Part shown: one piece after another, positions 56,558 through 64,000 of the stretch
Position numbering within the stretch: the first letter of the stretch is position 1
Layout of the letters: each line of letters starts with the position of its first letter
NCBI RefSeq assembly: GCF_029309905.1
Contig: NZ_JARBJP010000002.1
Location: 124,001 to 188,000 of the forward strand
Source of the DNA: Brytella acorum
GTDB taxonomy: Bacteria; Pseudomonadota; Alphaproteobacteria; Acetobacterales; Acetobacteraceae
Direction: 5' to 3'
DNA length: 64,000 nucleotides
Notes under the pieces: model-generated
Told to the model about the DNA's origin: nothing
Seen by the model: only the letters and a program-made list of their open reading frames with translations
Databases searched by the model: none
Position numbers and translations under genes: made by a program

Positions 56558-57697
56558 ATGAGTTTCCTGAGGCGGGTCGCACAAAAAATCGGACGCAGGA
56601 GGAAGGCCGCCGATGAGCCTCTTCTGTTGATGACGGCTGCGAAACGTATCGTGGAACTTGAAAACAATGAGTCCCGTCCGCCGCTTTTGGTGTGCGACGG
56701 CGTTTTATCGGATGGGACTCACTCTCTCTTTCGTGCGTGGAAAACGCAGCCGGTAACGATACGGCAGTATGAACTGCATGACGTTATTCTTGATCGGTCG
56801 TTGATGGTCTTTATCCAGAATGGTCGCCCCATTGTGGATACGTCATACTTGCAGGCTCCTGATCTGGTCACGAACCTGACGATCCGGCCGCAGGATCTCG
56901 TTCTGGCCCCACGTGGTCAAACTGTCATGGCTGCGACTTTTGATCACTGGCATAAAAATTACTACCATTGGCTCGCGCACACCGTCCCCACGCTTTTCAC
57001 TTTGAGAACGCAGAATTTCAAAGGCAATCTCATCCTGCCCCCGGTTTATCCATGGCAGGAAGAAATGCTGAGGGCAGAAAAATTCGCATTTCAAAATCAG
57101 GAAATTGTTCAGGACGGAAAACAGTACTGTTTCAAGAGGGCTCTTTATACGGATTATGTGCGCGGCACCGCGGATTTTGCCTTTTCTCCCATTTCGGCTG
57201 CGGCCTATAGGGCTTTGGCGAAAGAAATGGGCATAACAGGTCATGAGCCTCAGAATCTCGAGTTGTTTATCAGACGCGGAGACGCCACCAATCGGTCGAT
57301 GAGCAATGAATCCGAATTGACGGACGCATTGGCGCGTCTTGGGTTGACGGTTGTGAGCCCGGAAACTTTGAGTGTTCGAGAGCAGGTTCATTTATTCGCT
57401 CAGGCTCGACTGGTCGTGGGTTCACTCGGCGCGGGAATGGCCAACCTCGCATGGTGTCGTCCCGGAACCGTTGTGTGTGAACTCGTGCCCGAACATCATC
57501 AAAACCCTTGTACACTCGCCCTCGCGACGCAGATGGGGCTAAGATACTGGGGAGAATTGGTGGAAACCGGGATCGACACGGAAAATCATGTTTCGATTTC
57601 GCTCAAGCCTTTCGATGTGGCGGCGATTACGCATCGCGTGCAGCAGCTCTCCGCTTATGCCCGTCAGTATGCGGTTCGCGGAGAAGGCGCGGAATGA
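56558..57697 (+). CDS. Glycosyltransferase family 61 protein
   Basis: 379 residues of the DUF563/GT61 family. MAATFDHWHKNYYHWLAHTVPTLFTL is the family signature (YYHWL), LELFIRRGDATNRSMSNE follows, and the C-terminal VVGSLGAGMANLAWCRPGTVVCELVPEHHQNP completes the pattern. Such enzymes add xylose or other sugars to polysaccharide; a role in surface polysaccharide is likely but there is no cluster beside it. No signal peptide is seen. The upstream 260 bases are AT-rich. Confidence 0.85.
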   Translation: MSFLRRVAQKIGRRRKAADEPLLLMTAAKRIVELENNESRPPLLVCDGVLSDGTHSLFRAWKTQPVTIRQYELHDVILDRSLMVFIQNGRPIVDTSYLQAPDLVTNLTIRPQDLVLAPRGQTVMAATFDHWHKNYYHWLAHTVPTLFTLRTQNFKGNLILPPVYPWQEEMLRAEKFAFQNQEIVQDGKQYCFKRALYTDYVRGTADFAFSPISAAAYRALAKEMGITGHEPQNLELFIRRGDATNRSMSNESELTDALARLGLTVVSPETLSVREQVHLFAQARLVVGSLGAGMANLAWCRPGTVVCELVPEHHQNPCTLALATQMGLRYWGELVETGIDTENHVSISLKPFDVAAITHRVQQLSAYARQYAVRGEGAE

Positions 57698-57856
57698 CTC
57701 GCGCTTCCTTGAACCTGGGATTTTTTTGCCATCTGGCCGTTTTTTCTCTCGACGTCATGAGATTGCAGCCGCGCAATCCCATTTCAGGCACCGTTCGGCG
57801 AAGCCGATCGCGCAGTGAGCCTACGGGGTCGATAAAGCAGGTAAAGTCAAAGACCT

Positions 57857-58561
57857 ATGTTGGACACGATCACACCAGCCGCTTTCCGATGCCCTGTTTT
57901 TCTGGACGTGGAAGCGACCGGACTCAGATCGAGCGACCGCGTGGTCAGTCTCGGCATGTTGCGCCTCGATAGGCTTGAAGACGGCCGCCCGCATTGGGCC
58001 ACGATCTCGCTTATCTTCGATCCTCTGAAGACCTCGCAGACCGAGGCGTTGCGCGTGCATGGGCTGGACGACTGGACGCTCCGCCATCAGCCTCTTTTCG
58101 GGGCGCATATCGCGGACATCGTTCGCTTTCTTGAGCGAGCCGACGGGATCGTGTGCCACAACGCCGCTTTTGACATCGGCATCCTGATGCGGGCGTTTCA
58201 GGAGTGGCATGTGGATTTTCCGCCTCTGCCGGCCGAATGCACGTTGGACCTTGCGCGGAAACGGGGCCTCAAACCGGCGACATTGTCGGCCTGCGCCGAA
58301 CGGCTGGGTCTGCGGAGGCAGGGTAGCCAGCATTCAGCTCTGGAGGATGCGGCGCTTTGCGCGGCCGTCTGGCTGAAATGGCACGGGCAGGACGTCCCCG
58401 TGCCTGCCTTGCATGACGTTGCCTATGTCAACTGGCAACCGGTGCCGCTGCGTCCACGCACACTGCCTCTGCGTCGGAATGTGTGGAAGAGGGCACAGTT
58501 ATTACATGATTTGCAGACGCGCCAGGAGAACGCCGTTTACATTGGAGAGGGAGTTTCATAA
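57857..58561 (+). CDS. 3'-5' exonuclease (DnaQ-like, DEDDh)
   Basis: 234 residues. FLDVEATGLRSSDRVVSLG gives the first Asp and Glu, IVCHNAAFDIGILMRAF the second Asp, and QGSQHSALEDAALCAAVWLKW the His and last Asp. The domain resembles the epsilon subunit of DNA polymerase III; the last 40 residues (WQPVPLRPRTLPLRRNVWKRA) are extra. It may work in repair or in RNA trimming. The cobalamin riboswitch follows. Confidence 0.85.
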   Translation: MLDTITPAAFRCPVFLDVEATGLRSSDRVVSLGMLRLDRLEDGRPHWATISLIFDPLKTSQTEALRVHGLDDWTLRHQPLFGAHIADIVRFLERADGIVCHNAAFDIGILMRAFQEWHVDFPPLPAECTLDLARKRGLKPATLSACAERLGLRRQGSQHSALEDAALCAAVWLKWHGQDVPVPALHDVAYVNWQPVPLRPRTLPLRRNVWKRAQLLHDLQTRQENAVYIGEGVS

Positions 58562-58569
58562 GGAGGCCG

Positions 58570-58760
58570 CGATGGTGCCTCTTCCCGCGGGAGAGGGTAA
58601 AAGGGAACGGGGACGGACTGTGTCCGGCAAGCCCCGGCTGCCCCCGCAACTGTAAGCGGTAGTCGTGTTTTCTTCGTGCCGGTCCGGCACGCGTCACTGG
58701 TCTGACAGAGCCGGGAAGACGAAAAGCACGATGTGACGTCGCGAGCCAGGAAACCTGCCA
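58570..58760 (+). promoter_or_regulatory. Cobalamin riboswitch
   Basis: The B12-box-like GAGCCAGGAAACCTGCC is at 58742-58758, and the conserved CTGCCCCCGCAACTGTAA lies around 58639-58656. The stem-rich stretch between, with GGCACGCGTCACTGG, fits the cobalamin class. It is 120 bases upstream of the TonB receptor start and in the right direction; adenosylcobalamin binding should switch off the receptor and transporter genes. Confidence 0.92.
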
Positions 58761-58882
58761 TCAGCATGGTTGTAACCGGGAAGGATCGGACGGGGGGTTC
58801 TGATTCGCGTCTGTCTGTGGCTTTCGGGCCGAAGGCGGAGGCTCTCGTGGCAACGTGGTTTTCTGTCGCGAGGTATCCCCGC

Positions 58883-60991
58883 ATGTCCGTTCGCCAGCGC
58901 CTTCTGGCCTCCCGTCTGCTTGTTCCCGGCCTTCTTGCGTCTTCCGCGCTTCCCGCGCTCATGGCCCAAGCGGCTCATGCCGCCGAAACGACAGTCAATA
59001 CGACCGCACCCGCTTCTGCGAGCCCTCATCCGACGAAAGCAGTATCTGCGAACCATGTGTCCTCCACGACCCCCGATGGTCGTGAACTGATTACCGTCAG
59101 CGCCGCGCGTCATCCGGTGAAGGTCGATGAGATCGGCACGACCGTCTCGATCATCACGGAAAAGGAAATCCAGACACAGCAGCGCCGGACGCTGAGCGAC
59201 GTGCTCGCCACCGAACCGGGCATGAACGTCGTTCGCGCGGGCGGCCCCGGAGCCACGACGTCGATTTTCATGCGCGGCACGGCTTCGAATGAGGTCAAGG
59301 TCCGTATGGATGGGATGGATATCAACGATCCCAGCAATTATACCGGTGCGTTCGATGCCGCGCAGTTTCTGACCGACGGGATCGGTCGCATCGAAGTGCT
59401 GCGCGGGCCGCAGAGCGGGTTGTACGGCGCGGATGCGATGGCTGGCGTGATCGATATCACCAGCGTCAAAGGCGAGGGACGTTTCAAGCCGATCGTCCGT
59501 ATCGAGGGCGGATCGTTTGCGACGTTCAACCAGACGATCGGCGCGACGGGCGCGGCTTTTGGAAATCGATTCCACTACTCGGTCTTTCTGTCGCATACGC
59601 GCGTCGGCGGCGTGCCGAACGTGCCGAAGTCGCTGCGTGGCGATGGCAAGGTGCCGGACTCCCGCAACGACAACCGTTCGGCGAATATACGGCTCGGTTA
59701 TGACGTGACGCATAACTTTGATCTCGGCCTGACGGCGCATCTGACGCAGAGCAAATATCTTTATCCGTCCACCGCCTATGGCGTGACTGATACCGCGCCG
59801 TACTCCTATGCCTATGTTCCGGCGAATTATCGCGATCAGAACAATCTCAACGAAGCTGTCGTGCGCGGCACGGCGCATCTGTCGTCTTTCAACGGGAAGT
59901 TCGATCAGATCATCGGACTGGGCTACACGACCTATCGCAACCGCTATCTGAGCGGGGCGGAATATTCGACGCCCAATCTTTACTCGGGTGGACGCGTGAA
60001 AATCGACTGGCACGGTACGACCGATCTCGGCGCTTTCGGCAAGGTCCTGGTCGGTGCCGAGCATTTTCACGACATGCTCACGCAGAATAACAGCGGCGGC
60101 GCTACGGCCGTCTCGAAGTCGATCGACACCAACGCGGGATACGGGCAGTACGAGGGCAATTACGCCCATATTCTCTATGGCGCAGCCAATATCCGCTATG
60201 ATTCCAATTCGCGTTACGGCAACCATGTGACGTGGCGCGCCGCGCCCGCCATCCATATTCCGGGCACCGGCACGATCCTCAAGGCCAGCGGCGGCAGCGG
60301 TTTCAACGGTCCGTCGCTGGAGCGGCTGTTCGTCAGCTATCCAAGCCCTTACGGCAGCTTTCTCGGCAATCCCGATCTGCGCGGCGAGCGCCTTCTTGGA
60401 TACGATGCGGGGATCGAGCAGAAGCTCGCGCATGATACGGTCAGCTTCGGCGCGACCTGGTATGAGAACCATATCAACAACATGATCGAGACGGGCTGCG
60501 CGGGCGGGCCGGGCGGCTGCTACAACACCACGCTCGTCAACGTCTCGAAAGGGCGCTCGCATGGGGTGGAATCGTTCCTGCGCTGGGCGCCGCGCAAGGA
60601 TCTCGATTTCAATCTGAACTATACGTGGACCGATACGCGGAACACGAAATACACATCGGCGCAGTCCGCGTCGGTTCCGCGTATTCCACATCACAAATTC
60701 AGCTTCATCACGCGCTGGGAGATCATCAGGAATCTCACTTTTTCCTCCACCATGCTCTATGTCAGCGGCTGGCGTGATCTCGACCGTTTCGGCATGATCC
60801 CGGACTGCAAGTCCACCTGCGTGAAGGGGCATGGCTATTTCACGATCAACATCGCGGCGGACTACAAGATCAATCGCTTCGTTACGGTCTATGCGCGTGC
60901 CGATAATCTGCTGAACCGCCAGTATGAAAACCCCGTCGGATATCTTCAGCCGGGGCGCGCCGCCTATGCCGGGTTCACGCTCGGGTACTGA
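58883..60991 (+). CDS. btuB: TonB-dependent vitamin B12 receptor (BtuB-like)
   Basis: Outer-membrane receptor, 702 residues from the ATG at 58883; earlier in-frame ATGs lie inside the riboswitch. A signal peptide (MSVRQRLLASRLLVPGLLASS and on to AAHAAE) is followed by a TonB box-like ELITVSAAR (about 70) and the plug domain (IITEKEIQTQQRRTLSDVLATEPGMNV; MRGTASNEVKVRMDGMDIND; IEVLRGPQSGLYGADAMAGVIDI). The barrel ends in AAYAGFTLGY, a typical C-terminal aromatic end. Control by a cobalamin riboswitch and the BtuFCD-like genes after it support B12 uptake. Confidence 0.92.
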   Translation: MSVRQRLLASRLLVPGLLASSALPALMAQAAHAAETTVNTTAPASASPHPTKAVSANHVSSTTPDGRELITVSAARHPVKVDEIGTTVSIITEKEIQTQQRRTLSDVLATEPGMNVVRAGGPGATTSIFMRGTASNEVKVRMDGMDINDPSNYTGAFDAAQFLTDGIGRIEVLRGPQSGLYGADAMAGVIDITSVKGEGRFKPIVRIEGGSFATFNQTIGATGAAFGNRFHYSVFLSHTRVGGVPNVPKSLRGDGKVPDSRNDNRSANIRLGYDVTHNFDLGLTAHLTQSKYLYPSTAYGVTDTAPYSYAYVPANYRDQNNLNEAVVRGTAHLSSFNGKFDQIIGLGYTTYRNRYLSGAEYSTPNLYSGGRVKIDWHGTTDLGAFGKVLVGAEHFHDMLTQNNSGGATAVSKSIDTNAGYGQYEGNYAHILYGAANIRYDSNSRYGNHVTWRAAPAIHIPGTGTILKASGGSGFNGPSLERLFVSYPSPYGSFLGNPDLRGERLLGYDAGIEQKLAHDTVSFGATWYENHINNMIETGCAGGPGGCYNTTLVNVSKGRSHGVESFLRWAPRKDLDFNLNYTWTDTRNTKYTSAQSASVPRIPHHKFSFITRWEIIRNLTFSSTMLYVSGWRDLDRFGMIPDCKSTCVKGHGYFTINIAADYKINRFVTVYARADNLLNRQYENPVGYLQPGRAAYAGFTLGY

Positions 60992-61031
60992 CGCCGTGCG
61001 GGGCAGGGCCGGTATCGCAAGGAGGCCGGGA

Positions 61032-61880
61032 GTGGTGAAGGCGATCGTGCTGGGCGCGGTTCTCCTGCTGGGCCCTGGCCTCTCAGGAGGCGGAAGCGCT
61101 CTGGCGGCCTCGCACCGCATCGCGTCGCTCAATCTCTGTGCGGATCAGATCATCTTCATGCTGGCGGACCGGTCCGACATCGTCGGTCTCAGCCCGTTGG
61201 CTGCGGATTGTGCGAATACGGTGTTGTGCGAACTGGCTCGCGGTCTCCCGTCGATGCGACCGACGGGAGAGGCGGTGCTGGCGCGCCAGCCGGATGTCGT
61301 GTTTTCCAGCCCGTTCACCGCTGTCGCGGCGACCGCCATCGCGCGGCAGGCCGGGTTGAAGACGGTCGATCTACCGATTGCCGAAAGCCTGGCCGACGTG
61401 CCCGAGCAGATCCGGATCGTCGCGCGCGCCATCGGGCGTGAAGATCGGGCCGAGGCCATCATCGCCCCGTTTCGCGCAAGGCTGGCGCAACTCCAAAGGA
61501 CCATGCCGGCAGATCGGAGGCTGACCGCGCTGGTTTATGAAGCCCATGGTTTCGTCGTGCATAAAGGCTCGCTTGCCGACGAAGTGCTGACGCTGGGGGG
61601 ATTTCGGAACATGGCGGATGAGCAGTCCGTTTTCAGGGGCGCGAACGGCGTGCCGCTCGAAGCGCTGATTGCCAACCGCGCCGATCTGCTCGTGATCGAT
61701 CGAAGCGCCAAGGGATATTCCCTCGCTCAGGCCATGCTCGAAAATCCTGTTCTGCGTCAGGCTTATCCCGCGCCTCACCAACTGGATGTTCCCGCCCGGC
61801 TCTGGCTTTGCGCGCTGCCGCAGACGCTCGACGCCGTCACGCGGCTTCGCGCGGCGCATGCGAGGCTGGAGGCGCAATGA
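61032..61880 (+). CDS. btuF: Periplasmic B12-binding protein (BtuF-like)
   Basis: 282 residues from the GTG at 61032, with AAGGAGG about eight bases upstream; the longer frame overlaps btuB. The signal peptide (VVKAIVLGAVLLLGPGLSGG...LAASHR) precedes the periplasmic-binding fold: RIASLNLCADQIIFMLADRSDIVGLSPLA, ARQPDVVFSSPF and LTLGGFRNMADEQSVFRG. It should deliver cobalamin to the BtuCD permease. It overlaps the next gene by four bases. Confidence 0.87.
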   Translation: MVKAIVLGAVLLLGPGLSGGGSALAASHRIASLNLCADQIIFMLADRSDIVGLSPLAADCANTVLCELARGLPSMRPTGEAVLARQPDVVFSSPFTAVAATAIARQAGLKTVDLPIAESLADVPEQIRIVARAIGREDRAEAIIAPFRARLAQLQRTMPADRRLTALVYEAHGFVVHKGSLADEVLTLGGFRNMADEQSVFRGANGVPLEALIANRADLLVIDRSAKGYSLAQAMLENPVLRQAYPAPHQLDVPARLWLCALPQTLDAVTRLRAAHARLEAQ

Positions 61881-62881
61881 CTCATCCGTCCTCGCGCGGC
61901 CTGTCGGTCATGCTGGCGGCGGTCATGGTCGTGCTGCTCGGTTTCGCATTGTGGCATGGCGAGAGTGAAATTTCCGCCTGGCATGGCCTGTGCGACATCA
62001 TGGCCGGGCGGTCCAGCGTGGCCGCGACCATCGTCGGTCAACTCCGGTTGCCGCGTGCCCTGCTGGCGGTGGTGATCGGCGGCGTTCTCGGATGTTCCGG
62101 GGCGGCTTTGCAGGGCTATCTGCGCAATCCGCTGGCGGATCCGGGCGTGCTGGGTGTGTCCAGCGGCGCAGCACTCGGCGCGGTGTGCGTTTTCTATACC
62201 GGATTGCTGCGTCTTTCCGTCGTGATGCTGCCTTTGGGTGGGCTGATCGGCGCCCTGATCGCCGTCATGCTTCTCGTCGGGCTGGTGGGACGGGGCGGCG
62301 CGGTCGTCCTGCTGCTCGCGGGTGCGGCGTTGAGCAGCCTGTTCGCGGCCCTGACCGCGCTGACGCTCAATCTGGTCCAGAATCCCTACGCGTCCTTCGA
62401 GATTGCCCACTGGCTGATGGGTTCGCTGACGGACCGGACGTTCCAGCATGTTCTCATCTGCCTGCCGGGTTCCGTGGTCGGCCTCGTGCTCGTGGCGTCG
62501 ACGGGTCGCGCGCTGGATGCGCTGGTGCTGGGTGAGGACGTCGCCCGGAGCATGGGTTTCATCCTGCATGGCTGGCGGGGTGTTCAGACCCGGCTCGTGC
62601 TTGGCGTGGCTCTTGCCGTCGGATCGTGTACTGCGGTCAGCGGGGCGATCGGTTTCGTGGGGCTGGTGATTCCGCATCTGCTCAGGCCCCTTACGGGCTA
62701 CCAGCCATCCCGGCTTCTGGTTCCGTCCTTCCTTGGGGGCGCGATCATGCTTCTGGTGGCGGACGACGCCGTGCGCGCGTTCAACTGGGGCGTGGAGCTT
62801 CAGATCGGCGTGCTGACCGCGCTGGCTGGAGCGCCGCTCTTTCTCTATCGCGTGGTTACGCTGCGCCGGAGCACGTTATGA
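61877..62881 (+). CDS. btuC: Cobalamin ABC transporter permease (BtuC-like)
   Basis: 334 residues from the ATG at 61877 (ATGA overlap). FecCD-family permease with about ten membrane segments. QLRLPRALLAVVIGGVLGCSGAALQGYLRNPLADPGVLGVSSGAALGAV near the N-terminus and GAIGFVGLVIPHLLRPLTGYQPSRLLVPSFLGGAIMLL in the last third are family marks, with the coupling helix near GFVGLVIPH. It overlaps btuD by four bases. Confidence 0.92.
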   Translation: MTHPSSRGLSVMLAAVMVVLLGFALWHGESEISAWHGLCDIMAGRSSVAATIVGQLRLPRALLAVVIGGVLGCSGAALQGYLRNPLADPGVLGVSSGAALGAVCVFYTGLLRLSVVMLPLGGLIGALIAVMLLVGLVGRGGAVVLLLAGAALSSLFAALTALTLNLVQNPYASFEIAHWLMGSLTDRTFQHVLICLPGSVVGLVLVASTGRALDALVLGEDVARSMGFILHGWRGVQTRLVLGVALAVGSCTAVSGAIGFVGLVIPHLLRPLTGYQPSRLLVPSFLGGAIMLLVADDAVRAFNWGVELQIGVLTALAGAPLFLYRVVTLRRSTL

Positions 62882-63654
62882 GCCTCCTCACGCTGGAGGG
62901 CATCCGGGTTTCGCTGGAGGGCCGGTCCGTGATCGAGCGCGCGGATCTGGCGATCGAGCCTGGAGCGGTCGTCGGATTGCTGGGGCCGAACGGCGCGGGG
63001 AAAAGTTCTCTGCTGCGTGTCGCCTGCGGGCTGCAACGCGTCGATGCCGGAGCGGTGCGGCTCGAAGGACAGGATCTTTCGACCGCCCAGTCCCGCTGGA
63101 AAGCGCGCCGCATGGCCTTTATGCCGCAGGAAGGCGGCGCGCCGCCCCGCATGGGGCTGGGTGATCTCGTGGCGCTCGGCCGCCTGCCCTGGGGGGAGAC
63201 GGGGCAGACGGCCCGACAACATGCGGCGGTGAGATTCGCCCTCTCGGCGACGGGCCTTGTCGATCTTGCCGATCGCCCGGCATCCTCGCTTTCAGGCGGA
63301 GAGCGCGCCAGGATGTTTCTGGCGCGCACCCTGGCCGTCGATGCCCGTGTGATTCTCGTGGACGAACCGGTCGCGGCTCTGGATCCGGCCCATGCCCTGT
63401 CGGTCATGAGGATCTTGCGCGATGTCGCCGCGCAGGGACGCGCCGTCGTCGTCGTGCTGCATGATCTTACGCTGGCGGCGCGGTTCTGCGACCGGCTCGT
63501 TCTCATGACGCGAGGCCGGATTCTGGCGGATGGACGCCCGGACGAGGTTCTGACGGATGAACGGATCGCGCGGGCCTATCACGTGCGGGCCAGATGGCTC
63601 GGCGAGACCCCGGTTCCCTGGGAGATCATCGCTCATAGCGACGAGGACGCGTGA
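62878..63654 (+). CDS. btuD: Cobalamin ABC transporter ATPase (BtuD-like)
   Basis: 258 residues from the ATG at 62878. Walker A is LLGPNGAGKSSLLR, the signature is SLSGGERARMFLARTLAVDA, Walker B is VILVDEPVAALDPAH, and the H-loop is VVVLHDLTLAARFCDR. It drives the uptake of cobalamin through the BtuC permease on the inner side of the membrane. It is the last gene of the riboswitch-controlled operon. Confidence 0.93.
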   Translation: MSLLTLEGIRVSLEGRSVIERADLAIEPGAVVGLLGPNGAGKSSLLRVACGLQRVDAGAVRLEGQDLSTAQSRWKARRMAFMPQEGGAPPRMGLGDLVALGRLPWGETGQTARQHAAVRFALSATGLVDLADRPASSLSGGERARMFLARTLAVDARVILVDEPVAALDPAHALSVMRILRDVAAQGRAVVVVLHDLTLAARFCDRLVLMTRGRILADGRPDEVLTDERIARAYHVRARWLGETPVPWEIIAHSDEDA

Positions 63655-63659
63655 GCGCG

Positions 63660-64000
63660 TCAGGGCGCCGAGGGATAAACGCGTTCGCCGGCGACGTAAG
63701 TGGCCCGGATATGCCGGTCGTCGCCGAGCATCATAAGCGCGAAGAGAACGTCGTTCCATGACGTCGCATGGGCGACGCGTCGGGCGCTGATCTCGGTGGC
63801 CCTTGGATCGAGAACGCAGAGATCGGCCTCCCGCCCCGGTTGAACGGCCCCGATCAGATGATCGAGATGCAGCGCTTCCGCGCCTCCCGTCGTAGCCAGC
63901 CAGTAGGCCTGCGCCGGGTGCAGCTTATGGCCGCGGATCTGCGCGACCTTGTAGCTTTCATTGGCGACGCGCAGCAGCGACAGGCTGTCACCGGCGCCGA
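63660..64000 (-). CDS. guaD: Guanine deaminase, C-terminal part
   Basis: The gene enters from beyond the right edge and ends at 63660; about 113 residues are present. HKLHPAQAYWLATTGGAEALHLDHLIGAVQPGREADLCVLDP and SWNDVLFALMMLGDDRHIRATYVAGERVYPSAP are the C-terminal blocks of guanine deaminases, which turn guanine into xanthine. The metal ligands lie outside the window. It converges on btuD with six bases between the stops. Confidence 0.85.
   Translation of the reverse strand, partial: GAGDSLSLLRVANESYKVAQIRGHKLHPAQAYWLATTGGAEALHLDHLIGAVQPGREADLCVLDPRATEISARRVAHATSWNDVLFALMMLGDDRHIRATYVAGERVYPSAP

Noticed and set aside
58694..61132. 812-residue open frame on the minus strand opposite btuB
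   Set aside because: It is an antisense shadow of a high-GC gene; Arg/Asp-rich text without any domain, while the plus strand has a clear TonB receptor.

Overview
The window looks like the chromosome of an acetic acid bacterium (Acetobacteraceae). The evidence is a complete pqqABCDE operon whose 26-residue PqqA is of the Gluconobacter/Acetobacter type, an AarC-type succinyl-CoA:acetate CoA-transferase, a high-GC background, and overlapping stop/start codons in most operons. Genus cannot be fixed from the window alone. PQQ serves the periplasmic alcohol and sugar dehydrogenases of these bacteria, and AarC closes their acetate-tolerant TCA cycle.

Left core (1-6500): end of glyA, a succinylglutamate desuccinylase/aspartoacylase-type hydrolase, a DEAD-box RNA helicase, an ELM1-family protein and a 628-residue protein of unknown function. 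Next come two tRNA-Val genes about 5 kb apart, and each has been the target of an integrating element. tRNA-Val(CAC) is followed by a small decayed island (about 6602-10158) holding an atypical tRNA-Gln, a D12-class adenine methylase and an AT-rich orphan gene, and ending in a degraded copy of the tRNA 3' part.

tRNA-Val(GAC) carries a 26.1 kb island (11573-37680) bounded by perfect 49-bp direct repeats. It holds a tyrosine integrase and a small excisionase-like HTH gene. Nested in it is a Tn402/Tn5053-type transposon (tniABQR, 13496-25634) carrying a GNAT gene and a TauE/DUF1634/GntR cluster. Nested in that is a Tn3-family transposon (18677-23338, 5-bp target duplication TACAT). The rest of the island is mostly defence-like: a serine resolvase, a complete type I restriction-modification operon, a helicase plus two putative zinc-binding small proteins, a broken XRE/small/AAA operon, an AbrB-Doc toxin-antitoxin pair and a winged-helix gene. 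No relaxase or conjugation genes were seen.

Right core (37681-64000): a GNAT gene, pqqABCDE with a hairpin between pqqA and pqqB, two small membrane proteins, a MocR-type regulator, ruvX, gatCAB, tRNA-Ser(GCT), a frameshifted FAD monooxygenase, aarC, a GlxA-type regulator, a strain-variable stretch of unknown genes with an M48 peptidase remnant, a GT61 glycosyltransferase, a DEDDh exonuclease, then a cobalamin riboswitch followed by a TonB receptor and a BtuFCD-like ABC transporter. The start of a guanine deaminase gene lies beyond the right edge.

The most interesting observations are: integration of the 26 kb island changes the C-terminus of its own integrase (about 441 residues in the circular form, 405 when integrated); the Tn3 insertion rewrote the last residues of a GNAT gene; a helicase/zinc-protein cassette cuts off an older AAA-ATPase operon; and an AT-rich orphan gene sits in the tRNA-Val(CAC) mini-island.
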